Shown in pieces: positions 23,670 through 32,634 of a stretch of 49,947 nt of DNA; within the stretch, counting starts at the first letter, position 1, and every line of letters starts with the position of its first letter. The translations under genes and the position numbers were made by a program. The notes under the pieces are model-generated. The model made no database searches, was not told the origin of the DNA, and was given only the letters and a program-made list of their open reading frames with translations. The DNA is from Pseudomonas sp. C1C7 (lineage in GTDB: Bacteria > Pseudomonadota > Gammaproteobacteria > Pseudomonadales > Pseudomonadaceae). The stretch is taken from NCBI RefSeq assembly GCF_013359595.1, contig NZ_JABFMP010000040.1, forward strand, positions 1 to 49,947, read 5' to 3'.

Positions 23670-25016
23670 ATGAAGAAGAACAACAACGCTCAGCTTATCT
23701 GCCGGTTATCTGCCATTGCGGCGATGATGCTGGCCGGCAGCGTAAACGCAGCTGAAGCGTTCAGCGCCGATTCCGAATGGATGACCGGCGATTGGGGTGG
23801 CGAACGGACTCGACTGATCGAGCAGGGCATCGACATCAAAATGGACTATGTCGGTGAAGTGGGTGGCAACCTGCACGGCGGTTTCAACGACGACAAGACT
23901 GCACGTTACGCCGACCAGTTCGGCCTGGGCGCGGCACTGGATCTGCAAAAACTGTTCGGCTGGGACAACACCCAGGCCAAGATCCAGCTGACCAACCGTA
24001 ACGGCGAAAACATCTCCAACGACCGCATCGGCGATCCGCGCGCGGGCACCCTGAGCTCGTCCCAGGAAGTCTACGGCCGTGGCCACATGGTTCGTCTGAC
24101 CCAACTGTGGATCAAGCACCAGTTCTTCGACAACAAGCTGGACGTCAAGGCCGGTTACTTCGGTGAAGGCGAAGATTTCAACAGCTTCCCGTGCGAATTC
24201 CAGAACCTGGCGTTCTGCGGCTCGCAAGTGGGTAACTGGGCCACCAACATCTGGTACAACTGGCCGATCAGCCAGGCGGCGATCCGCATCAAGTACAACA
24301 TCTCGCCCGAGTGGTATGCGCAGATCGGCGCGTACAACCAGAACCCGACTCAGCTCGAGCACGGCAACGGCTTCAAGCTCAGCGGCAGCGGCACCGAAGG
24401 TACCGTGCTGCCGGTGGAACTGGTCTGGCTGCCCAACCCTGGCAACCTGCCGGGCGAGTACCGTATCGGTTACTACAAGAGCACGGCCAAGGCCGACGAT
24501 GTTCGCGAAGACGACAACGGCAACGACGCCGCCACCACCGGCAATGCCTACCGCAGCCACAGCAGCAAGCATGGCTACTGGTTCGTCGCGCAGCAGCAAC
24601 TCACCAGCCACAACGGTGACTCTTCCCGCGGTCTGAACATCGCCGCCAACGCCACTTTCCACGACAAGGACACCAACGTCGTCGACAACTATCAGTCGCT
24701 GATGTTCGTGTACAAGGGCCCGTTTGATGCACGTCCGAAAGATGACGTCGGCATCGGTTTCGCCCGTATCCATGTCAACGATGACGTGAAGAAAAACGCC
24801 GAGCTGACCAACACCGCCAACGGTGTCAGCAACTACGAAGACCCGTTGTTCTCGCCACTGCGCGAGACCGAGTACAACTACGAGCTGAACTACGGTTTCC
24901 ACGTCACCAACTGGCTGACCGTGCGCCCGAACCTGCAGTACATCACCCATCCAGGCGGTGTGGATGAAGTGGACAACGCGCTGGTCGCCGGCCTGAAAAT
25001 TCAGTCGGTGTTCTGA
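23670..25016 (+). CDS. oprB: Carbohydrate-selective porin OprB
   Basis: A 448-residue outer-membrane porin of the OprB family that lets glucose and related sugars enter the periplasm. A signal peptide of about 26 residues ends at NAA/EAF. The mature protein opens with the family hallmark DSEWMTGDWGGERTRLIEQG. It has alternating beta-barrel character throughout, SWxP-like PVELVWLPNP and a C-terminal strand ending in F (ALVAGLKIQSVF), as needed for barrel assembly. It follows gtsABCD and has its own leader with an A-rich Crc-type motif and possible GltR sites, so it may have a promoter of its own. A strong terminator follows. Confidence 0.97.
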   Translation: MKKNNNAQLICRLSAIAAMMLAGSVNAAEAFSADSEWMTGDWGGERTRLIEQGIDIKMDYVGEVGGNLHGGFNDDKTARYADQFGLGAALDLQKLFGWDNTQAKIQLTNRNGENISNDRIGDPRAGTLSSSQEVYGRGHMVRLTQLWIKHQFFDNKLDVKAGYFGEGEDFNSFPCEFQNLAFCGSQVGNWATNIWYNWPISQAAIRIKYNISPEWYAQIGAYNQNPTQLEHGNGFKLSGSGTEGTVLPVELVWLPNPGNLPGEYRIGYYKSTAKADDVREDDNGNDAATTGNAYRSHSSKHGYWFVAQQQLTSHNGDSSRGLNIAANATFHDKDTNVVDNYQSLMFVYKGPFDARPKDDVGIGFARIHVNDDVKKNAELTNTANGVSNYEDPLFSPLRETEYNYELNYGFHVTNWLTVRPNLQYITHPGGVDEVDNALVAGLKIQSVF

Positions 25017-25053
25017 CGCTGTTGCGATAAGCTCCTCTCTATGTGCGCATTTT

Positions 25054-25083
25054 GCGGACAGCCCAGGCTGTCCGCTTTTTTTT
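25054..25083 (+). terminator. Rho-independent terminator of oprB
   Basis: GCGGACAGCC and GGCTGTCCGC pair over 10 bp around a CA turn, followed by eight T. It ends the glucose uptake operon. Confidence 0.93.
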
Positions 25084-25123
25084 GGGGCGTTTCTTATGCC
25101 GGTCAGTCAAGCCGCCGCAGGAC

Positions 25124-25206
25124 CTGTAGCAGCAGGCTTCGCCAGCGGCTACAGGGATTGCGTTTGTCTTGATTGATGAGTACTGGGGCAAGCCCCCTCG
25201 CCACAG
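25124..25206. repeat. Degenerate repeat elements after oprB
   Basis: CTGTAGCAGC...GCGGCTACAG forms an imperfect hairpin (25124-25154), followed by GGGGCAAGCCCCCTCGCCAC (25184-25203), one half of another dispersed palindrome. Confidence 0.6.
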
Positions 25207-25252
25207 AAGCACAGACAGTTGAGTACACCCATGATTTTCAGGACCGTTGCAC

Positions 25253-26107
25253 ATGCATGAGCATCCGCTACAACGCTTCTTCAAATCCTTGCGCGAACGC
25301 CCGGTGTTTGCGTGGGAGCGCTATCAGAAGCGCGATGTGTTGGTGATCGATCACCCGCTGTGCCAGGCGGTGTTCAGTCGCCAGGGCGCGCAGCTGTTGC
25401 ACTTTCAACCCCGTGGTCAGAAACCCTGGCTGTGGTGTGCGGCGCGCTGGCCTCATGTCGGCGCCATTCGTGGTGGTGTGCCGGTCTGCTGGCCGTGGTA
25501 TGGCCGTCATCCGAGCGAGAATGCCTGGCCGTCCCATGGTTGGGCGCGGTTGCTGGACTGGAAGTTGATCGACAGCAGCAGCGACGACGATGGCGTGCGC
25601 CTGCACTGGCGGCTGGAGCTGTGCGACTGGCAGGCGGACCTGCATGCGCATCTGGGCGAAAGCATGGATCTGCGCCTGAGCACCGAGCATAACGACAGCC
25701 TCCCTTGCCAATTGAGCCAGGCTTTGCACGCCTACTGGCGTATTGGCGACGTCGGTGAGGTAGCGCTGTCTGGACTAGACGGGGCGCAGGGTTATGACCA
25801 TCTGAACCGTGAATTTTGCCAGCAGGAAGGCGAGTTGCGGGTCGATGGTGGCTGCCAGCGGGTGTTCCAGCATGACGGCGAATTGCAGCTCAACGACCAC
25901 GCCTGGCAACGGGCGTTGCGCATCGACACCGGCGAAACGGCGGACACGGTGGTCTGGCACCCGGGCTCGCGGCCGTTGCTGGGGGTGAGTTGGAATGAGG
26001 TGTCGGAGTTTGTCTGTGTGGAGGCGGCCAGTGGTGGCACGGACAGTCTGTGCCTGAAGCCGGGGGAGCGGGCGCATTTGAGTTTGCAGGCGCGGGTGGG
26101 GGCTTGA
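25253..26107 (+). CDS. D-hexose-6-phosphate mutarotase (YeaD-like)
   Basis: A 284-residue cytoplasmic aldose-1-epimerase-fold protein that interconverts anomers of glucose-6-phosphate and related sugar phosphates, which would feed Zwf with the beta anomer. The family landmarks are RGGVPVCWPWYGRHP, the histidine in PSHGWARLLDWKL and the catalytic glutamate region EFVCVEAASGG, then KPGERAHLSLQ near the end. The ATG at 25253 has AGGA about 9 nt upstream; the frame also opens at an earlier TTG. It sits between the transporter and hexR-zwf, so its metabolic place is consistent. A palindrome follows. Confidence 0.9.
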   Translation: MHEHPLQRFFKSLRERPVFAWERYQKRDVLVIDHPLCQAVFSRQGAQLLHFQPRGQKPWLWCAARWPHVGAIRGGVPVCWPWYGRHPSENAWPSHGWARLLDWKLIDSSSDDDGVRLHWRLELCDWQADLHAHLGESMDLRLSTEHNDSLPCQLSQALHAYWRIGDVGEVALSGLDGAQGYDHLNREFCQQEGELRVDGGCQRVFQHDGELQLNDHAWQRALRIDTGETADTVVWHPGSRPLLGVSWNEVSEFVCVEAASGGTDSLCLKPGERAHLSLQARVGA

Positions 26108-26130
26108 TTCTGCGGTGCTGCGGCTGATGC

Positions 26131-26221
26131 CATCGCGGGCAAGCCCGCTCCCACAGGTTTAGCGGCGGTCACAGGTTTTGTGTTCGGCGCGGTAACTGTG
26201 GGAGCGGGCTTGCCCGCGATG
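26131..26221. repeat. Intergenic palindrome, GCTTGC family
   Basis: CATCGCGGGCAAGCCCGC (from 26131) and GCGGGCTTGCCCGCGATG (to 26221) are inverted copies between the convergent mutarotase and hexR genes. Confidence 0.9.
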
Positions 26222-26250
26222 GGGGCCGATCAGGCAATGAACATGTCAGA

Positions 26251-27120
26251 TCAGTTGAACTCGTCACCCACCGGATACCGGCTCGCATTCAGGCTCTCTT
26301 TGATCTTGCGCAGGTGCGGCTGGAAATCCACGCCCCGGCGCAGGGTCATGCCGGTGGCCAGCACGTCCAGCACGGTCAGCTGGATGATCCGCGACGTCAT
26401 CGGCATGTAGATGTCGGTGTCTTCCGGCAGCGGGATGTTCAGGCTCAGGGTACTGGCCTTGGCCAGCGGTGAGTTCTCGGCGGTCAGGCCCAGCACCGAA
26501 GCGCCGTTTTCCCGGGCGATGCGCGCCACTTCCACCAGCTCGCGGGTGCGGCCGGTGTAGGAAATGATCACGAACAATTCGCCGGTGTGTGCCACGGAGG
26601 CAATCATGCGCTGCATCAGCACATCGGCATGGGCGGTCACGGCCAGGTTGAAGCGGAAGAACTTGTGCTGCGCATCCAGCGCCACCGGAGCCGAGGCGCC
26701 CAGGCCGAAGAAGTGGATCTGCCGGGCCTGGATCAACAGGTCGACGGCGCGGCTGATCAGGTTCGGGTCCAGCGCCTGGCACGCGCTGTCCAGCGAGGCG
26801 ATGGCGCTGCCGAAGATCTTCTGGGTATAGGCCTGCGGATTGTCGTCGGCTTCCACCGCACGGCTGACATAGGCCGCGCCGCTGGCCAGGCTCTGGGCCA
26901 GTTGCAGCTTGAGTTCGGGGTAGCCGCTGACGCCGAAGGAACGGCAGAAACGGTTGACCGTCGGTTCACTGACCGAAGCGGCCTGGGCGAGGGCGGCGAT
27001 GCTGAAGCGAGTGGCCTGCTGCGGGTTGAGCAGGATCACTTCGGCGACTTTGCGTTCGGCCTTGTTCAGCTCTTCAAGGCGATTCTGGATCTGCTCCAGT
27101 AAATTTCGCACGCGGTCCAT
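26251..27120 (-). CDS. hexR: HexR, RpiR-family repressor of glucose catabolism
   Basis: A 289-residue repressor. The N-terminal RpiR helix-turn-helix domain (about 1-77) includes FSIAALAQAASVSEPTVNRFCRSFG. The C-terminal SIS sugar-phosphate-binding domain (about 123-260) contains IHFFGLGASAPVALDAQHKF and VIISYTGRTRELVEVARIA, where KDPG is bound in known HexR proteins. It is divergent from zwf, with a large dyad between them, and should repress zwf-pgl-eda, gap and edd until KDPG rises. The start at 27120 (MDRVRNLLEQIQ) has AAGGA 8 nt upstream; a longer frame to 27162 has no supporting site. Confidence 0.97.
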   Translation of the reverse strand: MDRVRNLLEQIQNRLEELNKAERKVAEVILLNPQQATRFSIAALAQAASVSEPTVNRFCRSFGVSGYPELKLQLAQSLASGAAYVSRAVEADDNPQAYTQKIFGSAIASLDSACQALDPNLISRAVDLLIQARQIHFFGLGASAPVALDAQHKFFRFNLAVTAHADVLMQRMIASVAHTGELFVIISYTGRTRELVEVARIARENGASVLGLTAENSPLAKASTLSLNIPLPEDTDIYMPMTSRIIQLTVLDVLATGMTLRRGVDFQPHLRKIKESLNASRYPVGDEFN

Positions 27121-27249
27121 ATAAGTATCCTTAACACCGGCGCCGATCAGCGCGCGGCTCATGCAAAAAGGGCCTTTGGTGAGGCCCGTAACGGTGGCCT
27201 ATCCTACTGTTGGCTCCGACTGACCACCATACGGAATCTGTATTTTGCG

Positions 27250-27276
27250 AAAATGTTGTGGTTATTACTACATTTT
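27250..27276. promoter_or_regulatory. HexR-type dyad between hexR and zwf
   Basis: AAAATGT (27250-27256) and ACATTTT (27270-27276) are exact inverted complements, with further symmetric bases inside and TTGT at 27256-27259. Placement between hexR and zwf supports HexR binding. Confidence 0.65.
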
Positions 27277-27324
27277 CCCTTGAGTGATGCCTTGAAAAAA
27301 GGTATTTGTAGCTTAACTTGATAA

Positions 27325-27332
27325 AAGAACAA
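27325..27332 (+). promoter_or_regulatory. Hfq/Crc A-rich motif before zwf
   Basis: AAGAACAA fits AANAANAA and occupies the place where a ribosome-binding site would be; no clear Shine-Dalgarno sequence is present. Confidence 0.5.
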
Positions 27333-27337
27333 ACATC

Positions 27338-28807
27338 ATGCTTTCGATTACGGTTGAACCGTGCACCTTTGCCTTGTTCGGCGCTTTGGGCGATCTGGCC
27401 CTGCGCAAGCTGTTTCCGGCCCTGTATCAACTCGATGGCGCGGGCCTTCTGCACGAGGACACGCGGATCATCGCGCTGGCCCGTGAGCCCGGCAGCGAGC
27501 AGGAGCACCTGACGTTCATCGCGTCCGAGCTGCGTCGCTACGTCGGTGCCAAGGAACTGGACGAAACCGTGGTCGAGCGCTTCCTCGCTCGCCTGAGCTA
27601 CCTGCATGTCGACTTCCTCAAGTCCGAAGACTACGTGGCCCTGGCCGAACGAGCCGGAACTGCACAGCGGGTGATTGCCTATTTCGCCACGCCGGCCGCC
27701 GTTTACGGCGCGATCTGCGAGAACCTGGCGAAAGTCGGCCTGGCGGACAACACTCGCGTGGTGCTGGAAAAGCCTATCGGTTCGGACCTCGAATCCTCGC
27801 GCAAGGTCAACGACGCCGTGGCGCAGTTCTTCCCGGAGAATCGCACCTATCGCATCGACCACTACCTGGGCAAAGAGACCGTCCAGAACCTGATCGCCCT
27901 GCGTTTCGCCAACAGCCTGTTCGAAACCCAGTGGAACCAGAACTACATCTCCCACGTGGAAATCACCGTGGCCGAGAAGGTCGGCATCGAAGGCCGCTGG
28001 GGTTACTTCGACAAGGCCGGCCAGCTGCGGGACATGATCCAGAATCACCTGCTGCAACTGCTCTGCCTGATCGCCATGGACCCGCCGGCCGACCTGTCCG
28101 CCGACAGCATCCGCGACGAGAAGGTCAAGGTCCTCAAGGCCCTGGCGCCGATCAGTCCGGAAGGCCTGACCACCCAGGTGGTGCGCGGCCAGTACATCGC
28201 CGGCTACAGCGAAGGCAAGCCTGTACCGGGTTACCTGGAAGAGCCCAATTCCAACACCCAGAGCGACACCGAAACCTTCGTCGCCCTGCGTGCCGACATC
28301 CGCAACTGGCGCTGGGCCGGCGTGCCGTTCTACCTGCGCACCGGCAAGCGCATGCCGCAGAAGCTGTCGCAGATCGTCATCCACTTCAAGGAACCGTCGC
28401 ACTACATCTTCGCCCCCGAGCAGCGCCTGCAAATCAGCAACAAGCTGATTATCCGCCTGCAACCGGACGAAGGCATTTCCCTGCGCGTGATGACCAAGGA
28501 CCAGGGCCTGGACAAGGGCATGCAACTGCGCAGCGGTCCGCTGCAACTGAATTTCTCCGACACCTGGCGCAGCGCACGGATTCCCGATGCCTACGAGCGG
28601 TTGTTGCTGGAAGTGATGCGCGGCAATCAGAACCTGTTTGTCCGTAAAGATGAAATCGAAGCCGCGTGGAAGTGGTGTGACCAGTTGATCGCCGGGTGGA
28701 AGAAATCCGGCGATGCGCCCAAGCCGTACGCGGCCGGGTCCTGGGGGCCGATGAGCTCCATTGCACTGATCACGCGGGACGGGAGGTCGTGGTATGGCGA
28801 TATCTGA
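27338..28807 (+). CDS. zwf: Glucose-6-phosphate 1-dehydrogenase
   Basis: This 489-residue cytoplasmic enzyme oxidises glucose-6-phosphate to 6-phosphogluconolactone with NAD(P). The dinucleotide-binding turn FGALGDLALRKLFPAL is near the N-terminus, and the substrate-binding RIDHYLGKETVQN with its catalytic His/Lys lies at about 178-190. VPFYLRTGKRMP is another family signature. The start lacks a good ribosome-binding site but carries an A-rich leader. The last 14 nt overlap pgl. It is the first gene of the zwf-pgl-eda operon, divergent from hexR. Confidence 0.98.
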   Translation: MLSITVEPCTFALFGALGDLALRKLFPALYQLDGAGLLHEDTRIIALAREPGSEQEHLTFIASELRRYVGAKELDETVVERFLARLSYLHVDFLKSEDYVALAERAGTAQRVIAYFATPAAVYGAICENLAKVGLADNTRVVLEKPIGSDLESSRKVNDAVAQFFPENRTYRIDHYLGKETVQNLIALRFANSLFETQWNQNYISHVEITVAEKVGIEGRWGYFDKAGQLRDMIQNHLLQLLCLIAMDPPADLSADSIRDEKVKVLKALAPISPEGLTTQVVRGQYIAGYSEGKPVPGYLEEPNSNTQSDTETFVALRADIRNWRWAGVPFYLRTGKRMPQKLSQIVIHFKEPSHYIFAPEQRLQISNKLIIRLQPDEGISLRVMTKDQGLDKGMQLRSGPLQLNFSDTWRSARIPDAYERLLLEVMRGNQNLFVRKDEIEAAWKWCDQLIAGWKKSGDAPKPYAAGSWGPMSSIALITRDGRSWYGDI

Positions 28808-29507
28808 TTTGAAACTGCCTGAAGGCGTCAGCGCCCGTGGCTTCAAGAGCCCGGCGATGCTGGCCGAGGGTTTGGCGCTGAACGTGGCCAAGCAACTGAG
28901 CGATGCGATCAACGCCCAGGGCACCGCGACCCTGGTGGTGTCCGGTGGCCGCAGCCCGGTGGCGTTTTTCCAGCATCTGGCCAAGCAGACACTGGACTGG
29001 TCGAACGTGGTGGTGAGCCTGGCCGACGAGCGTTGGGTGCCGGTGGAACACGCCGACAGCAACGCCGGCCTGATCAAGAAATACCTGCTGCAAGGCCCGG
29101 CGGCCAAGGCGCAGTTCCTGAGCCTGTACAACGCCAGCGCCAACCTGGAACTGGCGGCCGAGCACGCCGATCGTCTGCTGTCCGAGTTGCCGGCGATCGA
29201 CGTGCTGGTGCTGGGCATGGGCGATGACGGCCACACCGCGTCGCTGTTCCCGGGCAGCCCGAACCTGGCCGAGGCCCTGAAGGCCGACGGCGTCCGTCGC
29301 TGCTTCCCGATGCTGGCGCCGACCGTGCCGCGTCAGCGCCTGACCATGAGTCGCGCGCTGCTGGCCTCGGCCAAGCACAAGATTCTGTCGATTTCCGGTC
29401 AGTCCAAACTGACCACCCTGAATACCGCACTGGCCGGTGACGATGTCGCCGAACTGCCGATTCGCGCGTTTCTGCAACCCACGTTAGAGATTTACTGGTG
29501 CCCATGA
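28794..29507 (+). CDS. pgl: 6-Phosphogluconolactonase
   Basis: This 237-residue cytoplasmic esterase hydrolyses 6-phosphogluconolactone to 6-phosphogluconate. The DevB-type family motifs are visible: VVSGGRSPVAFF, LADERWVPVEHADSNAG and VLGMGDDGHTASLFPGS with the catalytic histidine. It overlaps zwf by 14 nt, so translation is coupled, and eda follows 17 nt after its stop. Its length matches the Pseudomonas family. Confidence 0.97.
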   Translation: MAISDLKLPEGVSARGFKSPAMLAEGLALNVAKQLSDAINAQGTATLVVSGGRSPVAFFQHLAKQTLDWSNVVVSLADERWVPVEHADSNAGLIKKYLLQGPAAKAQFLSLYNASANLELAAEHADRLLSELPAIDVLVLGMGDDGHTASLFPGSPNLAEALKADGVRRCFPMLAPTVPRQRLTMSRALLASAKHKILSISGQSKLTTLNTALAGDDVAELPIRAFLQPTLEIYWCP

Positions 29508-29524
29508 GCCAAGGAACAGCCGCT

Positions 29525-30190
29525 ATGACAAATCCATCCCCGACCGTATCCATGGCGGATAAAGTTGCCCTGATCGACAACCTCGCCGCCAAGGCGCGGA
29601 TCCTGCCGGTGATCACCATCGCCCGTGAGCAGGACGTCCTGCCGCTGGCCGATGCCCTGGCCGCCGGTGGCCTGACCGCCCTGGAAGTGACCCTGCGTTC
29701 GCAGTTCGGCCTCAAGGCCATCCAGATCCTGCGCGAGCAGCGCCCGGAGCTGATGACCGGCGCCGGTACCGTGCTCGATCGCCACATGCTGGCGGCCGCT
29801 GAAGCTGCCGGTTCGCAGTTCATCGTCACCCCGGGCATCACTCGCGACCTGCTGGAAGCCAGCGTTGCCAGCCCGATTCCACTGCTGCCGGGCATCAGCA
29901 ATGCCTCGGGCATCATGGAAGGCTATGGCCTGGGTTATCGCCGCTTCAAGCTGTTCCCGGCGGAAGTCAGCGGCGGCGTCGCGGCCATCAAGGCCCTGGG
30001 CGGCCCGTTCGGCGAAGTGAAATTCTGCCCGACCGGCGGCGTCGGTCCGGCCAACATCAAGAGCTACATGGCGCTGAAAAACGTCATGTGCGTGGGCGGT
30101 AGCTGGATGCTTGATCCTGAGTGGGTCAAGAACGGCGACTGGGCCCGCATCCAGGAATGCACCGCCGAGGCGTTGGCGCTGCTGGACTGA
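29525..30190 (+). CDS. eda: KDPG/KHG aldolase
   Basis: This 221-residue cytoplasmic class I aldolase splits 2-keto-3-deoxy-6-phosphogluconate to pyruvate and glyceraldehyde-3-phosphate. Catalytic residues are visible as the glutamate in LTALEVTLRS (about E54) and the Schiff-base lysine in RRFKLFPAEVSGG (about K142), with GAGTVLD and FCPTGGVGPAN for phosphate binding. The ATG at 29525 has AAGGA 9 nt upstream; the frame extends to 29498 within pgl, but that start is less likely. It is the last gene of the operon, with a terminator about 40 nt beyond. Confidence 0.97.
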   Translation: MTNPSPTVSMADKVALIDNLAAKARILPVITIAREQDVLPLADALAAGGLTALEVTLRSQFGLKAIQILREQRPELMTGAGTVLDRHMLAAAEAAGSQFIVTPGITRDLLEASVASPIPLLPGISNASGIMEGYGLGYRRFKLFPAEVSGGVAAIKALGGPFGEVKFCPTGGVGPANIKSYMALKNVMCVGGSWMLDPEWVKNGDWARIQECTAEALALLD

Positions 30191-30231
30191 TCCGCTTCAC
30201 CCTGACACTTCGTTGTGTGCTTTACGGCTTT

Positions 30232-30265
30232 AACGGTGCGCTTGGTCGGTGCGCCGTTTTTTTTT
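30232..30265 (+). terminator. Terminator of zwf-pgl-eda
   Basis: AACGGTGCGC pairs with GTGCGCCGTT (10 bp including G-U pairs, 7-nt loop), followed by nine T in all. Confidence 0.85.
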
Positions 30266-30301
30266 GCCTGCAATAAAACGTATCTCGGCCCAACCGGGAA
30301 C

Positions 30302-30394
30302 CTGTGGGGGCGGGCTTGCCCGCGAAGGCGGTGTCTCAGGCGACATCGATATTGGATGTGCCGACGTCTTCGCGGGCAAGCCACGCTCCCACAG
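30302..30394. repeat. Intergenic palindrome, GCTTGC family
   Basis: CTGTGGGGGCGGGCTTGCCC with CGCGAAG pairs with CTTCGCGGGCAAGCCACGC and TCCCACAG. It lies between convergent eda and the aminotransferase gene. Confidence 0.88.
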
Positions 30395-30421
30395 GGAATC
30401 GTGTTGTTCACAAATGATTCG

Positions 30422-31603
30422 TCAGCGCAGTGCCTTCAGGGCGGTCACCAGCTGCTTCATATGCTCGCCGGTGGTGGTCAGGCCGGGGGTGATTCGGATG
30501 CAGGGGCCGCAAGCCGCGCCGGTGCGGACCACGGTGAACAGGTTGTAGTCCTTGAGCAATCGCTCGACCATCGCCTGCTGATCGGCCTGTTCGGTAAAGC
30601 GCATCGAGGTAATCCCGCAATACAGCCTCGGATCGTCCGGCGTCAGCACTTCGATGCCAGGCAGTTCCCGCACCTCGCGCACCCACATATTGCGCAGGTA
30701 GTTCAGTCGCGATCCCTTGGCCGCCGCGCCGCCCATGGCTTCGTGCTCTTCAAGCACCAGCGGTAAGGTCAGCAGGGCAGGGATGTTCGGGGTGCTGTAG
30801 GGCGTGCGGCCGCGAATGTCCGTCAGCGGAAAATGCATCTCGCCCATGTCCGGATCGATATCCGCCAGGCGCTCGGGCGCGATGTAGAGAAAGCCTAGGG
30901 TCAACGGCGCACCGATCCACTTGTGCAGGTTGTAGGCGGCGAATTCGATGCCCAGTTCACTGAGGTTGAACTCCAGCTGACCCAATGCATGGGCACCGTC
31001 GAGAATCACATCCACACCCTGTTCCTTCGCCGCAGCAACGATAGCCTGCACCGGCATCACCAGCCCTGTGCGATGGGTGACATGAGTCAGCGCCATCAGC
31101 TTCAGGCGCGGATAACGGGCGAAGGTTTCCCGATAGGTCGTCACCAGGCTGTCGAAGCTGGCCGGGTGCTGGTGTTCGATCTCGATCACCTCGACACCGC
31201 GATGTTTCGCCAGCCAGCGCATGGCGCCCTTGACCGTGTCGTATTCCAGATCGCAGATCAGCACCTGATCGCCCGGTTGCAGGCGGTTGTAGTTGCGGAT
31301 CAGCGACTGCAAGCCATCGGTCGCATTGCGCGTGAGGACAACCGCCTCGTCGGGCACGCCGATCAGAGCGGCGACTTGCGCATTGATCTTCGCGTTCTCG
31401 CCCTGCTCGAAACGCTGGCGCACCTGCACCGAATTGCCGCGGTTGATCAGCTCGATGTTGCGCTGATACTCCTCGACCACCGTGCGCGACATGCGCCCGA
31501 AGTAACCGTTTTCCAGGTTGATGGGCCCGGGTTGCAGATCGTAGCGATCGGCGAAGGTCTGCCAGAAGGCTTCATCACGGGCGCGGCGGGTATTGTCGGG
31601 CAT
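30422..31603 (-). CDS. Class V aminotransferase-fold PLP enzyme
   Basis: A 393-residue cytoplasmic PLP enzyme related to cysteine desulfurases and isopenicillin-N epimerases. The cofactor lysine is in AAYNLHKWIGAPLTLGF and the PLP-ring aspartate in DVILDGAHALGQ. TRNATDGLQSLIRNY binds the phosphate. LTHVTHRTGLVMPV is a family block. The active-site cysteine loop of true desulfurases is not evident, so an epimerase or lyase-type reaction on an amino acid is more likely; the substrate is unknown. There is no signal peptide. The DUF3820 gene lies upstream on the same strand, 38 nt away, so the two may be co-transcribed. Confidence 0.85.
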   Translation of the reverse strand: MPDNTRRARDEAFWQTFADRYDLQPGPINLENGYFGRMSRTVVEEYQRNIELINRGNSVQVRQRFEQGENAKINAQVAALIGVPDEAVVLTRNATDGLQSLIRNYNRLQPGDQVLICDLEYDTVKGAMRWLAKHRGVEVIEIEHQHPASFDSLVTTYRETFARYPRLKLMALTHVTHRTGLVMPVQAIVAAAKEQGVDVILDGAHALGQLEFNLSELGIEFAAYNLHKWIGAPLTLGFLYIAPERLADIDPDMGEMHFPLTDIRGRTPYSTPNIPALLTLPLVLEEHEAMGGAAAKGSRLNYLRNMWVREVRELPGIEVLTPDDPRLYCGITSMRFTEQADQQAMVERLLKDYNLFTVVRTGAACGPCIRITPGLTTTGEHMKQLVTALKALR

Positions 31604-31641
31604 GGGCTAACTCGGGCAGCGGATCTTCAGATAGAGAGCAT

Positions 31642-31878
31642 TCAGTGGCGAGGCGCAGGCTTGCCATGTTTGGCACGCAACGGCTCGAGCAGTTCCGATA
31701 AACCGTTGTGATCGATTTCATGCATCAGCGCCAGCAGGCCGCCCAGCTCGCCATGGGGAAAGCCTTCACGGGCAAACCAGTTCAGGTACGGCCCTGGCAG
31801 GTCGGCAATGATCCGCCCCTTGTACTTGCCGAAGGGCATTTGGCGGGTAATCAGAAGCTCGAGTTTTTCAGGGTTCAT
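31642..31878 (-). CDS. DUF3820 family protein
   Basis: A 78-residue cytoplasmic protein of the DUF3820 family, annotated in P. aeruginosa as a putative quorum-sensing-regulated virulence factor. The signature MPFGKYKGRIIADLPGPYLNWFAREGFPHGELG is complete (about 14-46). A GTG at 31881, immediately upstream and in frame, has slightly better spacing from AGGA than the ATG at 31878, so either could be used. The molecular role of the family is not established. It precedes the class V aminotransferase gene on the same strand. Confidence 0.85.
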   Translation of the reverse strand: MNPEKLELLITRQMPFGKYKGRIIADLPGPYLNWFAREGFPHGELGGLLALMHEIDHNGLSELLEPLRAKHGKPAPRH

Positions 31879-32081
31879 CACTCAATCGTCCTGATTCATT
31901 GAGTCGGGAAAATACAGGCATTCTGCATGCAGGCCAATTGACAGATCATGCAAAAAAAACGGATACAGATTCATGGTGTAAATATAAATAATTGAAAAAT
32001 AACGAATTATTCGTCGATTCCGAGCTGGCATGCAGGCTGCACTGGTCATTGCACCTTTCATCAACCGCAAGGAATTGAAAA

Positions 32082-32549
32082 ATGACCGACATGAATAAAG
32101 AAGCGATTTCTGTACTCAACGACCTGATTGAAACCAGCAAGGACGGTCAGGAAGGGTTCAAGACTTGCGCTGAAGACATCAAACACCCTGAACTCAAAAC
32201 CCTGTTCGTGCAACGCTCGGCCGATTGCGCGACCGCTGCTGCCGAACTGCAGAGTGCCGTGCGTTCGATGGGAGGCGATCCGGAAACGTCCACCAGCGTC
32301 AGTGGCGATCTGCACCGTCGTTGGGTCGACGTGAAGTCGATGTTCACCGGCAAGGATGAAGAGGCCGTACTGAACGAAGCCGAGCGTGGTGAAGACCATG
32401 CGATGAAGGCTTATCGCGAAGCCATGGAGAAAATCAACAAGCACAACCTGGTAGGTATTCGTGACCTGGTTGAACGCCAGTACCACGGCGTGCAGCGCAA
32501 CCACGATCAGGTGAAAGCCTTGCGTAATCAGGCGCGTGCGCGGTCGTAA
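32082..32549 (+). CDS. DUF2383/PA2169-family four-helix protein
   Basis: A 155-residue cytoplasmic, all-alpha protein with the DUF2383 domain (about 8-115), a ferritin-like four-helix bundle. Helices are visible as KEAISVLNDLIETSKDGQEGF, PELKTLFVQRSADCATAAAEL and NEAERGEDHAMKAYREAM. Conserved glutamates and histidines (ERGEDH) could bind metal, but this is not shown. Ribosome-binding site AAGGAATTG lies before the ATG. The 200-nt AT-rich region upstream may hold its promoter. Family members are often stress- or stationary-phase-associated. Confidence 0.88.
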   Translation: MTDMNKEAISVLNDLIETSKDGQEGFKTCAEDIKHPELKTLFVQRSADCATAAAELQSAVRSMGGDPETSTSVSGDLHRRWVDVKSMFTGKDEEAVLNEAERGEDHAMKAYREAMEKINKHNLVGIRDLVERQYHGVQRNHDQVKALRNQARARS

Positions 32550-32565
32550 GCGTTCCTGAAAAGCA

Positions 32566-32626
32566 AGATCAAAAAATCGCAGCCTGCGGCAGCTCCTACA
32601 GGGGGAGTGGCGCGGGCTGCGATCTT
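32566..32626. repeat. Degenerate intergenic palindrome, GGCTGCGATC family
   Basis: AAGATCAAAAAATCGCAGCC with GGCAGCTCCTACAG opens it; the closing arm (GGGCTGCGATCTTT) has lost the GGAGCTGCC part. Confidence 0.75.
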
Positions 32627-32634
32627 TGCGTGAA

